The notes beneath the pieces are model-generated. The model saw only the letters and a program-made list of their open reading frames with translations. It did no database searches and was not told where the DNA came from. From Rickettsiales bacterium (GTDB taxonomy: Bacteria > Pseudomonadota > Alphaproteobacteria > Rickettsiales > UBA1997), in the NCBI GenBank assembly GCA_005787525.1, contig SYAR01000062.1, positions 1 to 33,956 of the forward strand: a stretch of 33,956 nt of DNA, given 5' to 3'. The translations under genes and the position numbers were made by a program. Positions 17,538-26,644 of the stretch are shown here, piece after piece; position 1 is the first letter of the stretch; every line of letters starts with the position of its first letter.

Positions 17538-18823
17538 AACTTCCAAAATGGCCCGATCCACATTATTTTCATCACATAAATCTCGGTTTAGAACGAATTT
17601 TTGAATTGTTAAAAAGGCTCGATAATCCACATTTAAAAATGCCACCAACTATTCATATTGCTGGCACCAACGGCAAAGGATCAACCTTAGCTTTTCTCAA
17701 AAATATTTTTCATGAAGCTGGTTATAAAGTCCATCGCTACACTTCGCCACATTTAGTTGAATTCAATGAAAGAATTGAAATTTGTGGCGAAAAAATTACC
17801 GACAATTTTTTAAATGAAGTTTTAGAAAAATGTCGCCAAGCCTGTGAAATAAGCCCTAAAATCGATATAACTTTTTTTGAAGCGACGACCGCGGTCGCTT
17901 TTTTGGCGTTCAGTCAAATCGAAGCCGATATTTTGTTGTTAGAAACGGGAATGGGCGGGGAGTTTGACGCCACTAATGTTTTGCCGAAAGTTTTATGTTC
18001 AATCATCACCACAATTTCACTCGATCATCAAGAATTTTTAGGAACAACAATTGAAAAAATCGCCGAAGCCAAAGCCGGAATTATTAAAAAAAATTGCCCA
18101 ATAATTTGTGTTGATCAAAATCCGCAAGTCCTTGATTTAATTAACTCAAAAGCTAATCAATTAAACGCTGAATTTATTAATTCAAAAGTTTTTTTTAACA
18201 ATTTAAATTTTAATTTTAATTCGATAAATATTCCATTAAGCGGTTCTCATCAAATTGAAAATGCTCAACTAGCAGTAAGTTGCGTTAAATATCAAAATCA
18301 TTTTAAAATTAGCGATGAAAATATTAAAAATGGCATTGAAAAAACTCGGTGGCAAGCGCGTTTAGAAAAAATTGAAGATGGAATTTTTGCTAAAAATCTT
18401 CCCAAAAATTTTCAACTTTATCTCGATGGAAGCCATAATCCACAAGGTGCCACGACAATTGCTGAATTTTTAGAAAATTTTTCTCACCATAAAAAAATTA
18501 TAATTTTTCAAATGCTTAAAGATAAAAATTGTGAAGAATTTTTAAAAATTATTGGAGCTAAAATTGATAAATTATTAATTTTTAAAATCGTCTCCGATTC
18601 AAGATTTCGAAGCCCACAAAACATATTAGAAATTACAAAGAATCTGCAAATTAACTCGGTAATAATTGAAAATTTTGATGATGCTTTTGAAAAAATTCGA
18701 CAAGAATTTTCTACTCAACCAACCTTGATTTTAATCTGCGGATCACTTTATTTCGCTTCAGAATTTTTGATTGAAAATCAAAAAATTAATTATGATAAAC
18801 ATCCAAATTGCCAAACCGAGTAA
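17534..18823 (+). CDS. folC: folylpolyglutamate synthase / dihydrofolate synthase
   Basis: FolC adds glutamate to dihydropteroate and folates. The 429-residue Mur-ligase-type protein shows the P-loop GTNGKGST (44-51), the family segment LLETGMGGEFDATN, ISLDHQEFLG and the C-terminal-domain motif LDGSHNPQGA. The start is a GTG overlapping the previous stop as GTGA; no ATG is near enough to keep the conserved N-terminus. It fits functionally with glyA nearby, since both serve one-carbon metabolism, though they are not in one operon. Its last 38 bp overlap the end of the convergent dnaB gene. Confidence 0.95.
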   Translation: MKLPKWPDPHYFHHINLGLERIFELLKRLDNPHLKMPPTIHIAGTNGKGSTLAFLKNIFHEAGYKVHRYTSPHLVEFNERIEICGEKITDNFLNEVLEKCRQACEISPKIDITFFEATTAVAFLAFSQIEADILLLETGMGGEFDATNVLPKVLCSIITTISLDHQEFLGTTIEKIAEAKAGIIKKNCPIICVDQNPQVLDLINSKANQLNAEFINSKVFFNNLNFNFNSINIPLSGSHQIENAQLAVSCVKYQNHFKISDENIKNGIEKTRWQARLEKIEDGIFAKNLPKNFQLYLDGSHNPQGATTIAEFLENFSHHKKIIIFQMLKDKNCEEFLKIIGAKIDKLLIFKIVSDSRFRSPQNILEITKNLQINSVIIENFDDAFEKIRQEFSTQPTLILICGSLYFASEFLIENQKINYDKHPNCQTE

Positions 18824-20237
18824 ATTCGGCGTCGAAAAATAATTCGACACTACCGACGGGGCCGTTTCTTTGTTTGGCGATAATAAATTCGGCCTTGTGC
18901 GCCACTTGTTGCATTTCATTTTTCCATTTTTGAAATTTATCAACTTCATTTTCGGGTGGTCGCGTGCGCTCTTTGTAATAGCTATCGCGATAAATAAAAG
19001 CCACGACATCGGCATCTTGCTCAATCGAACCCGATTCACGCAAATCGGAAAGTTGCGGACGTTTATCTTCTCTTTGCTCAACTGCCCGCGATAATTGCGA
19101 AAGAGCGATGACAGGGATATTGAGTTCTTTGGCAATCGCCTTCAAACCTTGGGTAATTTCCGAAACTTCTTGAACACGATTTTCGGCGGAACGACTCGAA
19201 GTTCCGCGAATCAATTGTAAGTAATCAATAACTAATAATCCTAAATTATTTTTACGAAGCATTCTTCGCGCTCTAGTTCGAATCGCCGAGATTGAAAGTG
19301 CCGGCGTGTCATCAATGAAAAAAGGCATTTTGGCGATTTCGGCGGAACGAGTGGCGACAACTTCCCATTCATTTTCGCTTAATTGACCGGTGCGAAATTT
19401 GGTGGCATTGATACTACATTCCATTGATAGAATCCGAGAAGCCAATTGGTCGGAAGACATTTCGAGCGAAAAGAATCCGACGGCTTTTAGATTTTTTTTA
19501 TCATCTAAATCGGGGTTTAAAAATTTACAGGCATTAACGGCGATATTGATGGCGATGGCGGTTTTGCCCATCGAGGGACGCCCCGCCAAAATGAATAAAT
19601 CCGATTGTTGCAAACCACTTAACATTTTATCGAGATCGGCGAAGCCTGTCGAGACGCCACTAATATGGCTATCGCGTTTTCTGGCGAGTAAAGTTTTATC
19701 GAGAGTTTCTTTGATTGAAAAGGAAATATTACGAAAATCACTTTTGCCATTGCCACCTTTTTCGGCGAGGTCGAATAAATTGGCCTCGGCTTGCTCTATT
19801 TGGTCTTGCGCCGATAAATTATTTTCAGTTTTGTAAACGCGATTAACGACATCTTCGCCGATCATCACCAATTTTCTTTTTAAAGCCAAATCGTAAATTA
19901 TGCGCCCGTAATCGGCGATATCAAAAATTCCTGATGCACTAGCAAGTAGGGTTGAGAGGTATTTTGCTCCGCCGATTGCCTTGATATTTTCATCATTTTC
20001 AAAAAATTGTTTTAGAGTAATTTGATTGGCAACGATACTTACTTTTTCAACATTATGAATGATTTGCGCGTAAATTTTTTGATGGGCGGGCTCGTAAAAA
20101 TGTTCGGGCAAAAGAAATTCAAGAACTCGCGATAAATATTCATTATTTAAAATAATCGTGCCTAATAAAGATTGTTCAGCCTCTAGGTTTGAAAGCTCTA
20201 TTTTTAAAATTTCTTGGTTATTTTTATTGTCCGCCAT
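18786..20237 (-). CDS. dnaB: replicative DNA helicase
   Basis: DnaB is the hexameric helicase at the replication fork. The 483-residue protein has the N-terminal primase-interacting domain (about 15-125), a linker, and the RecA-like domain with Walker A GRPSMGKT (219-226), the segment LLVIDYLQLI (Walker B) and the arginine-bearing SDLRESGSIEQDADVV region. Length is normal and no intein is present. The ATG at 20237 is well placed. The gene is convergent with folC and overlaps its last 38 bp, so the two C-termini share DNA in opposite frames. It is divergent from glyA across 190 bp. Confidence 0.97.
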   Translation of the reverse strand: MADNKNNQEILKIELSNLEAEQSLLGTIILNNEYLSRVLEFLLPEHFYEPAHQKIYAQIIHNVEKVSIVANQITLKQFFENDENIKAIGGAKYLSTLLASASGIFDIADYGRIIYDLALKRKLVMIGEDVVNRVYKTENNLSAQDQIEQAEANLFDLAEKGGNGKSDFRNISFSIKETLDKTLLARKRDSHISGVSTGFADLDKMLSGLQQSDLFILAGRPSMGKTAIAINIAVNACKFLNPDLDDKKNLKAVGFFSLEMSSDQLASRILSMECSINATKFRTGQLSENEWEVVATRSAEIAKMPFFIDDTPALSISAIRTRARRMLRKNNLGLLVIDYLQLIRGTSSRSAENRVQEVSEITQGLKAIAKELNIPVIALSQLSRAVEQREDKRPQLSDLRESGSIEQDADVVAFIYRDSYYKERTRPPENEVDKFQKWKNEMQQVAHKAEFIIAKQRNGPVGSVELFFDAEFTRFGNLDVYHN

Positions 20238-20427
20238 TATTTAAAATTTGATTTGATTTATTAAGTTCTTAATTGTCTTAAAAAAAATTTGTTGTGCAAG
20301 AAGAATTATAAAAAATTATTTTAAAAAAATGTAATATTTTAAAAATGTTTTGTTGCTAATTTTATTAAAATACTTAAAAAGTTAAATCAAATTTTAACCA
20401 AACTTTACTAACCAAAATATTTCAATT

Positions 20428-21696
20428 ATGAGTTTCTTTCAATCGAGTCTTGATAAATCTGATGGCGCCATTTTTTCCGCAATTCAAAATGAATTAAAAC
20501 GTCAATCAAATCAAATCGAACTTATAGCATCCGAAAATATCGTAAGTCGAGCAGTCCTAGAGGCACAAGGTTCAGTCTTTACTAATAAATATGCCGAAGG
20601 CTATCCTTCTAAACGCTATTATGGCGGTTGTGAATTTGCCGATGAGATCGAAAGTTTAGCAATTTCACGTTTATGTGAATTGTTTGGAGCCAAGTTTGCC
20701 AATGTTCAACCTCATTCGGGTGCCAGCGCCAATTTGGCGGTATATCTCGCGCTTCTTCAACCCAACGACACCATCATGGGTATGTCTTTGGCAGCAGGCG
20801 GGCACCTTACTCACGGGGCACAACGCACCATTTCTGGCATGTGGTTAAAATCAGTGCAATATGGTATTCGTCTTGATGATGGCTTAATCGATTACGATCA
20901 AGCAGAGCAACTCGCCAGAGAGCATAAACCAAAAATTATTGTGGCGGGAATTTCTTCTTATCCACGCATTATTGATTGGGCACGATTCCGTAAAATCGCC
21001 GACGAAGTTGGGGCGATTTTAATGGTTGACATGGCACACATTGCGGGCCTAGTTTGTGCCGGAATTTATCCGTCGCCAATTGGTATCGCCGATGTCGTAA
21101 CTTCAACGACCCATAAAACTTTACGCGGTCCTCGTGGGGGCGTAATCTTAACCAATAATGAAGAACTTGCTAAAAAAATTAATTCGGCAGTTTTCCCAGG
21201 ATTACAAGGTGGACCATTGATGCATGTAATCGCTGGCAAAGCGGTGGCATTTGCTGAAGCGCTTCAACCTGAATTTAAAATTTATGCACAACAAATTGTT
21301 GATAATGCACAAACTTTAGCACAAACTTTAATCGAAGGCGGTTTGAAAATTACCACGGGTGGCACTGATTGCCATTTGATGGTGGCAGATTTAACTCCGC
21401 TTGGAAATATTACGGGTAAAGAAGCCGAACATTCTCTTGAAAGAGCGGGCTTGACTTGCAATAAAAACGCCATTCCGAATGATCCACGAAGCCCGTTCGT
21501 AACTTCGGGATTACGCTTCGGAACGCCCGCCGGAACAACTCGAGGCTTTAAACAAAAAGAGTTTAAATTAATCGGCACTATGATTGCCGGAGTGTTGTCA
21601 GGTTTGGCTAAAAACGGTCCTGAAAATAATCAAATAATTGAACAAGAAATTAAATCACAAGTTGAAATTTTGTGTAAAAAATTCCCAATTTATTAA
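20428..21696 (+). CDS. glyA: serine hydroxymethyltransferase
   Basis: GlyA is a PLP enzyme interconverting serine and glycine with tetrahydrofolate, the main source of one-carbon units. The 422-residue protein is full length. Visible are the substrate-binding [22 protein letters not shown], the aspartate that contacts PLP in VDMAHIAG (Asp201), and the Schiff-base lysine Lys230 in [17 protein letters not shown]/SspA-like gene starts 17 bp downstream. The SDR-type threonine dehydrogenase further down also feeds glycine metabolism. The 190-bp upstream gap shared with dnaB is very AT-rich and shows no clear promoter to my reading. Confidence 0.97.
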   Translation: MSFFQSSLDKSDGAIFSAIQNELKRQSNQIELIASENIVSRAVLEAQGSVFTNKYAEGYPSKRYYGGCEFADEIESLAISRLCELFGAKFANVQPHSGASANLAVYLALLQPNDTIMGMSLAAGGHLTHGAQRTISGMWLKSVQYGIRLDDGLIDYDQAEQLAREHKPKIIVAGISSYPRIIDWARFRKIADEVGAILMVDMAHIAGLVCAGIYPSPIGIADVVTSTTHKTLRGPRGGVILTNNEELAKKINSAVFPGLQGGPLMHVIAGKAVAFAEALQPEFKIYAQQIVDNAQTLAQTLIEGGLKITTGGTDCHLMVADLTPLGNITGKEAEHSLERAGLTCNKNAIPNDPRSPFVTSGLRFGTPAGTTRGFKQKEFKLIGTMIAGVLSGLAKNGPENNQIIEQEIKSQVEILCKKFPIY

Positions 21697-21713
21697 TCAA
21701 AAATTTTAAAATT

Positions 21714-22382
21714 ATGAGCGCCATTAAACTAGTTACCTCTAAACTCTCGCCCTTTGGTCATCGCGTTGAAATGTGCTTGATCGAAAAGAAAATTTCATAC
21801 GAAAAAGTTGATGTCGATTTAGCCAACAAACCTAATTGGTTTATTCAAGATTCTCCACTTGGCAAAGCTCCAATCATTTATGGCAATGGGCGTCCGCTAT
21901 TTGAATCAATTGCTATTTGCGAATATTTAGAAGAGGCGTTTCCTGATATCCAACTTCATTCGAAAGATGTTTATACAAGAGCTTGGCATCGCGGTTGGAT
22001 GGAATTTTCTAATGGCTTGATTTCTTCTTTTTTTGCTATCGCTTTCGCCCAAGATCAACAAGCTCTTGATGAAAAACTTGAAGAGGTACGTAAAAAAATA
22101 AAAAATTTAGAAAAATATTTAACCGCCGAGCCATTTTTTAGTGGTGGGCATTTTTCTTTAATTGATGTTTGTTTTGCTACCGCCTTTACTCCGGCAATGG
22201 TTATTCGTGCTAATTATGGAGTTGAAATTTTTGATGAAGAAAGTCGCACCGATAAATATATTCAAAAATTACTCGAACGCGAATCCTTTGATAAAGTAAT
22301 CCCAGACGATTATGATGATGTTTTAGAAGATTTTTTACAAAGAAAAAATTCGCATCTTTTGAAGTTGATTAGTAAGTCTTAA
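21714..22382 (+). CDS. glutathione S-transferase family protein (SspA-like)
   Basis: This 222-residue protein has an N-terminal thioredoxin-like GST domain. It carries the start SKLSPFGHRVEMCLIEKKI, the cis-proline region PLGKAPIIY and the glutathione-contact segment LFESIAICEYLE. An all-helical C-terminal domain follows, with FSLIDVCFATAFTP as the conserved helix-capping region. The cysteine of CxxC-type SspA members is absent (SPFG instead). It may be a conventional GST or a stringent-starvation-type RNA-polymerase-associated protein; sequence alone does not decide. It follows glyA by 17 bp and is probably cotranscribed. A 9-bp A/T stem with a T-run lies 27 bp after its stop. Confidence 0.8.
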   Translation: MSAIKLVTSKLSPFGHRVEMCLIEKKISYEKVDVDLANKPNWFIQDSPLGKAPIIYGNGRPLFESIAICEYLEEAFPDIQLHSKDVYTRAWHRGWMEFSNGLISSFFAIAFAQDQQALDEKLEEVRKKIKNLEKYLTAEPFFSGGHFSLIDVCFATAFTPAMVIRANYGVEIFDEESRTDKYIQKLLERESFDKVIPDDYDDVLEDFLQRKNSHLLKLISKS

Positions 22383-22408
22383 CCGCTATTTAAAAAAAAT
22401 TAAAATCT

Positions 22409-22431
22409 AAAAATTAAATTATTAATTTTTT
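22409..22431 (+). terminator. possible A/T-rich intrinsic terminator after the GST gene
   Basis: A perfect 9-bp stem (aaaaattaa / ttaattttt) with a 4-nt loop runs directly into a T-rich stretch. It has no G/C pairs, so it would be weak. Its position after the GST/SspA-like gene and before an independent gene supports it modestly. Confidence 0.35.
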
Positions 22432-22540
22432 AGTTTTCAATAATTTTAAAATTTAGTGGCTATAATGCTTTTGATTGATATAATTTAAAAAATCCATTTA
22501 GCAAATTTAATTTTGGTTCAATTAATCTTAAGAAAATAAA

Positions 22541-23749
22541 ATGAAAAATATTGCAAAAGTTATAGTCAAAGCCCATCACGAAAAACGCTTGATTGAAGGC
22601 AATCCATGGATATTTTCCAATGAAATTGAAAATTTTTCTTCGTTAAAAAATCTGGAAAAAGGTTCGTTAATTGAAGTCCAAATTTATAAACAACCCCATT
22701 TTGCTTTGGCTTATTTCAACCCGCACAGCCTGATTTCATGCCGTATTTTGAGTTATAATTCGGTTGAAAAAATTGATGAAAGCTTTTTTGTTAAAAAAAT
22801 TAATCAAGCTAAAATTTTGCGTGAAAAATTTTTTGATAAACCATTTTATCGCCTCGTAAATTCTGAAGGCGATCGCTTACCAGGACTTATCATTGACCGC
22901 TTCGACAATATTTTTGTTTGTCAAATTTCGACTGCGGGCATGGAAAATTTAAAGCCATTTTTAATTTTAGCTTTGAAAGAAATTTTTAAAAATTGTCAAA
23001 TTATTTTCAAAAATAATTCCGAACTTCGCGCTCTCGAAAAACTCGAATCAAGCCTTGATTTTGAAAGCGTTGACGGAGTTGAAATTCCGGAAAAAATCAC
23101 TGTTTTTGAAAATGATTTAGAATTTACAATTGATTTAAAAAAAGGACAAAAAACTGGCTGGTTTTTTGATCAAGCCATCAACAGAAATTTCGTGGCATCT
23201 TTGGTTAAAGATTGCGATGTTTTTGATGGCTTTTGTTATGTTGGAGGCTTTGGAATCAATGCGGTAAAGGCTCAAGCTCGAAGCGTAATTTTCGCCGATA
23301 GCTCGAAAGAAGCACTCGATTTAACTCGTGAAAATTGCCAAAAAATTGTTGAAAAATTTAATCCGAATTGCCAAACTAGTTTTTACAATAAAAAAATCTT
23401 CGATTTACTGGAAGATGCTGAATTTCAAAAAAAGAGTTTTGACGTTATTTTGCTTGATCCGCCAGCTTTTGTTAAAAATAAAAAAGACCTTTTTTCGGGT
23501 CTTCGTGGCTACGAAAAACTGGTCAAACTCGCCTGCCCTTTGCTCAAAAAAAATGGTTATTTAATCATCACTTCTTGCTCGCATCATGTGTCAACGCATG
23601 ATTTGGTTTTAGCGGTGCAACATGCTTTGCACAAATCGCATAAAAATGGTAAGTTGATTCGCACCTACGGAGCGGGCTTTGATCATCCAGTTCACCCCGC
23701 TTTGAAAGAAAATGAATATTTAAAATGTTTAACTTTTTTTATTGAATAA
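22541..23749 (+). CDS. class I SAM-dependent rRNA methyltransferase, RlmI-like
   Basis: This 402-residue protein has the RlmI layout: an N-terminal PUA domain (about 1-75, with EGNPWIFSNEIE), a middle domain, and a Rossmann methyltransferase domain. The segment KTGWFFDQAINRN (204-216) and the SAM site around FDGFCYVGGFGIN (228-240) are followed by LDPPAF (305-310) and SCSHH (345-349, Cys346). RlmI makes 5-methylcytosine at position 1962 of 23S rRNA in E. coli; the same target is likely but inferred. A purine-rich stretch precedes the ATG at 22541. The threonine dehydrogenase gene starts 3 bp after its stop. Confidence 0.88.
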   Translation: MKNIAKVIVKAHHEKRLIEGNPWIFSNEIENFSSLKNLEKGSLIEVQIYKQPHFALAYFNPHSLISCRILSYNSVEKIDESFFVKKINQAKILREKFFDKPFYRLVNSEGDRLPGLIIDRFDNIFVCQISTAGMENLKPFLILALKEIFKNCQIIFKNNSELRALEKLESSLDFESVDGVEIPEKITVFENDLEFTIDLKKGQKTGWFFDQAINRNFVASLVKDCDVFDGFCYVGGFGINAVKAQARSVIFADSSKEALDLTRENCQKIVEKFNPNCQTSFYNKKIFDLLEDAEFQKKSFDVILLDPPAFVKNKKDLFSGLRGYEKLVKLACPLLKKNGYLIITSCSHHVSTHDLVLAVQHALHKSHKNGKLIRTYGAGFDHPVHPALKENEYLKCLTFFIE

Positions 23750-23752
23750 ATT

Positions 23753-24697
23753 ATGAAAATATTAGTCACGGGAGCCCTTGGTCAAATTGGCTCAGAACTA
23801 TCAACGGCGTTGAAAAAAATTTACGGCGAAAAAAATGTTATCACTTCCGATTTGCATTCCGCAAATATTAAAGATGAATTTCAGCCTTACGAAACGCTCA
23901 ATATCCTTGATAAACAAGCCTTGACGACTGTTATTAAAAAACACGAAATCACCACAATTTATCATTTGGCGGCGATTTTATCGGCGACGGGCGAAAAAAA
24001 TCCGCAATTATGTTTTGATGTCAACATCATTGGGCTTTACAATGTTTTGGAAGTCGCACGCGAATTGAAAATTAAACAAATTATTTGCCCAAGTTCGATT
24101 GCGGTTTTCGGTCCCGAAACCCCGCGCGACAACACTCCGCAACAAACCGTGATTTTGCCAAAAACTATGTATGGACTTTCCAAAGCCAGTGGTGAGTTGC
24201 TTTGCGATTATTATGTGCAAAAATATAATCTTGATATTCGTGGCTTGCGTTATCCCGGATTAATTAGTTACAAAACGCCACCGGGGGGCGGAACTACAGA
24301 TTACGCCGTTGAAATTTTTTATGAAGCTTTGAAAAATAAAAGTTATAAATGTTTTCTAAAAGCTGATACAACTTTGCCGATGATGTATATGAATGATGCC
24401 ATTCGAGGCACGATTCAATTGGCGGAAACGGATTTTAATAAATTAAAAAATCATTCGAATTTTAATTTTGCCGGAGTGAGTTTTTCGTGCCAACAACTTG
24501 CCAATGAAATTAAAAAACATCTTCCTGAATTTAAAATTTCCTACGAACCCGATTTTCGTCAACAAATTGCAGATTCTTGGCCACAATCAATTGATGATAG
24601 AGAAGCTAGAGAACAATGGGGCTGGAAAGTTGAATATGATTTAGCAAAAATTACTTCTGATATGATTGAGAATTTGAAAATAAAATTAGCAATATAG
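23753..24697 (+). CDS. tdh: SDR-type L-threonine 3-dehydrogenase
   Basis: This 314-residue short-chain-dehydrogenase-type protein has the NAD-binding motif GALGQIG (7-13), the catalytic pair Tyr140/Lys144 (YGLSK) and Ser114-115. It matches the SDR-type threonine dehydrogenase family, as in animal TDH and some bacteria. Characteristic segments are RYPGLIS, PPGGGTTDYAVEIF, LPMMYM and the C-terminal DFRQQIADSWPQSIDD with WGWK. It would oxidise threonine to 2-amino-3-ketobutyrate, which a kbl-type ligase splits to glycine and acetyl-CoA; kbl is not in the window. It is unrelated to the zinc-type E. coli Tdh. It is cotranscribed with the RlmI-like gene and convergent with the LRR gene, 19 bp away. 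Confidence 0.88.
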   Translation: MKILVTGALGQIGSELSTALKKIYGEKNVITSDLHSANIKDEFQPYETLNILDKQALTTVIKKHEITTIYHLAAILSATGEKNPQLCFDVNIIGLYNVLEVARELKIKQIICPSSIAVFGPETPRDNTPQQTVILPKTMYGLSKASGELLCDYYVQKYNLDIRGLRYPGLISYKTPPGGGTTDYAVEIFYEALKNKSYKCFLKADTTLPMMYMNDAIRGTIQLAETDFNKLKNHSNFNFAGVSFSCQQLANEIKKHLPEFKISYEPDFRQQIADSWPQSIDDREAREQWGWKVEYDLAKITSDMIENLKIKLAI

Positions 24698-24716
24698 TTT
24701 TTATTTTGAGTTTGCA

Positions 24717-26150
24717 CTAAATTTGAGGGGCTCTACCTTGATCAATTTGTGGATTTTCTAAAGATGGACTCGGATTATATTTGGCCATTAGAATTTTTAT
24801 TGATCGAGGTAATCCCTTTAACATTTCTTTTAAATCTTCTGAACTCGTTATATTTGAGTCATTAACTTTAATATTTTTTTTAATATTAATTGTTTTTAAT
24901 TGTTTACAGTGATTTATATTAAAAGAATCAATATTTGCATCCTCTAAAAAAGTAAGGGTTTTTAGTGTTTCGCAACTTAAGATTGTAAGTTTTTTAAAAT
25001 TAACTGATTCAGAAAAAGTAAGTTCTGTAATTTGACAACGAGACACATCAAGCTCTTCAAGATTTGGACACTGATTTATCATTTCTTGAATTTGATGATG
25101 ATTTAATTTATTACAATATCTAATATTAAGCGATTTTACACTACTTGGTAAATCAAGACCTCTTTCCAATTTACACCCAGAAAGATTAATCCTTTCAAGA
25201 CTTGGACACTGATTTATCATTCTTTGAATTTGATCATGATTTAATTGAGCGCAACCGCTTAAATCAAGAGATTTAATACTTCTTGGCAATTCAAGATTTT
25301 TTTCCAATTCACATCCAGAAAGATTAAGATTTTCAAGATTTGGACATAGACTAATCGTGTTTTGAATTTGTGAATGAGTAAAATTTTGACATTGTGAAAA
25401 ATTTACAGAGGTTACGGTTTTTGGTAAATTAAGTTCTTTACCTACGATCCTTCCAGAAATATTTAAATATTCAAGATTTCGACATTTATCTATCATTTCC
25501 TGAATATCATGTTCTGAATTATTATTCATGGAAAGATCTAAATGTTTTACACTTTCTGGGACCTTAAACTTTTTAATGGAAGTGGATCCATAAACCCTCA
25601 TAGATTCAAGAGAACCCATTTGTTCCAAATTTTCACCTTTTAAGTTCCTACAATGACTAATGTCAAGATGCATCATGTTTGTTGAAAATTTAGCTTTATC
25701 TAATTTATCACATTTAGAAATATTAAGGGATACAATATTGGCAAAGGGCAAGAGATGATCTGCACCTATATCAGTCAAATTTCTACAATGAGACAAATTT
25801 AGATTAACAACCGATTTTCCAACAGTTGAATCTCCTTTCGCCAGTTTTTGATCCAATATTAATTTTAGTTGTTCATCCGTTATGTATGCTGGCAAAGATA
25901 AAGTATGATTAGTTTTTTCATAGTTAAGCTTAGAAATAAATTCTTTTAATTTTTCAAAATCCCCTTCATCCTTTGCTGATTGCAAGTTAAAAAGATATTT
26001 CTGTTGGAATATTAATTCCATATTTTCTTTATTGGTTAGCCTTATTTTTTCTAAATCTTTTTGTGTTAAAAAAGTTGTGATGAGATTTTGCTCTAGAAGA
26101 AAATCTATTAATTTTCTCGGTTGAAATTTTATTAATTTTGATTCTAACAA
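24717..26150 (-). CDS. leucine-rich-repeat protein with F-box-like N-terminus
   Basis: This 477-residue protein has no signal peptide. Residues about 17-50 (FLTQKDLEKIRLTNKE and flanks) resemble an F-box, the SKP1-binding motif of eukaryotic SCF ubiquitin ligases. Residues about 113-425 are leucine-rich repeats of the cysteine-containing type seen in FBXL proteins (LNLSGCxL, LDLSGCAQL), including three near-identical 46-residue units (242-379). F-box plus LRR is the layout of bacterial GALA effectors, so a secreted host ubiquitin-ligase mimic is plausible; this is inference. The only start that keeps the F-box segment is a TTG at 26150, since a TAA lies 10 codons upstream and the first ATG is residue 43. 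It is convergent with the threonine dehydrogenase gene. Confidence 0.75.
   Translation of the reverse strand: MLESKLIKFQPRKLIDFLLEQNLITTFLTQKDLEKIRLTNKENMELIFQQKYLFNLQSAKDEGDFEKLKEFISKLNYEKTNHTLSLPAYITDEQLKLILDQKLAKGDSTVGKSVVNLNLSHCRNLTDIGADHLLPFANIVSLNISKCDKLDKAKFSTNMMHLDISHCRNLKGENLEQMGSLESMRVYGSTSIKKFKVPESVKHLDLSMNNNSEHDIQEMIDKCRNLEYLNISGRIVGKELNLPKTVTSVNFSQCQNFTHSQIQNTISLCPNLENLNLSGCELEKNLELPRSIKSLDLSGCAQLNHDQIQRMINQCPSLERINLSGCKLERGLDLPSSVKSLNIRYCNKLNHHQIQEMINQCPNLEELDVSRCQITELTFSESVNFKKLTILSCETLKTLTFLEDANIDSFNINHCKQLKTINIKKNIKVNDSNITSSEDLKEMLKGLPRSIKILMAKYNPSPSLENPQIDQGRAPQI
25014..25427 (-). repeat. three tandem 138-bp (46-residue) LRR units
   Basis: Residues 242-287, 288-333 and 334-379 of the LRR protein repeat with a constant period of 46 residues. 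Each starts LP(K/R/S) and contains a QIQ, a C-P-(N/S)-L-E and a cysteine-containing strand motif. The DNA is visibly similar between units, which points to recent internal duplication. Confidence 0.75.
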
Positions 26151-26644
26151 TTTGAAACTCCAACTGGTTGACTGATTTTATATAAACAAGCCTTAAATTC
26201 TGGAGTTAGATTTTCTAAACTCTTAATAACAAATTTAAAACATAAATATATTTAAACAAGTTATAAAATATAATTATATTATTTAGCATTTATGACCCAC
26301 TATTATTAAGCGGATAAAAGTTAGCCTATAATTGCTAAAAATAGCAGTTTATGGTATTTTTTAAGATTTTTTAAACGCAAATAATACTCAACAAGAATAA
26401 AAAGCTCGAATAACTAATAAATTCTAAAGAGATATTTAGGGGCACAAAATTTACTTCCGCACCTTCTTTGGCAATATAAAAAATGTATTTTCTTCGATGC
26501 CTTTCATGTCAAAAACTCCGACTTTTTTTTGTGATATTTCTTTGATTTTCATAAAAATTAACCTGATCCCTTTTTTCTAATTAGTTAGATTTTAGCCTTG
26601 TTAATCCTAGAAAAATATAAGCTTAGAATCTTCTATCTACCTCA
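26151..26644. other. intergenic region with an ispH 3' remnant
   Basis: These 494 bp lie between the LRR gene and the unrecognised gene at 26645. The only recognisable content is the ispH 3'-end copy (26451-26552). Beyond it, 26404-26448 shows weaker, gapped similarity to 29737-29783 downstream of the true ispH, both containing ttgtgcc(c/t)ct on the minus strand. A 5-bp hairpin tgcta-aaaa-tagca lies in the AT-rich part. No tRNA or other gene is seen. Confidence 0.5.
26451..26552 (-). pseudogene. duplicated 3' end of ispH (33 codons)
   Basis: On the minus strand this stretch reads a 33-residue frame beginning ATG and ending in ILPKKVRK and TAA. It matches residues 278-310 of the IspH encoded at 29910-30842 at 30 of 33 positions; the differences are L278M, E287K and N294K. 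The offset between the copies is 3,459 bp and both have the same orientation. Most nucleotide differences are synonymous. The rest of ispH, including all iron-sulfur cysteines, is missing, so the fragment cannot be functional. It is best read as one flank of an inserted or duplicated block. Confidence 0.85.
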
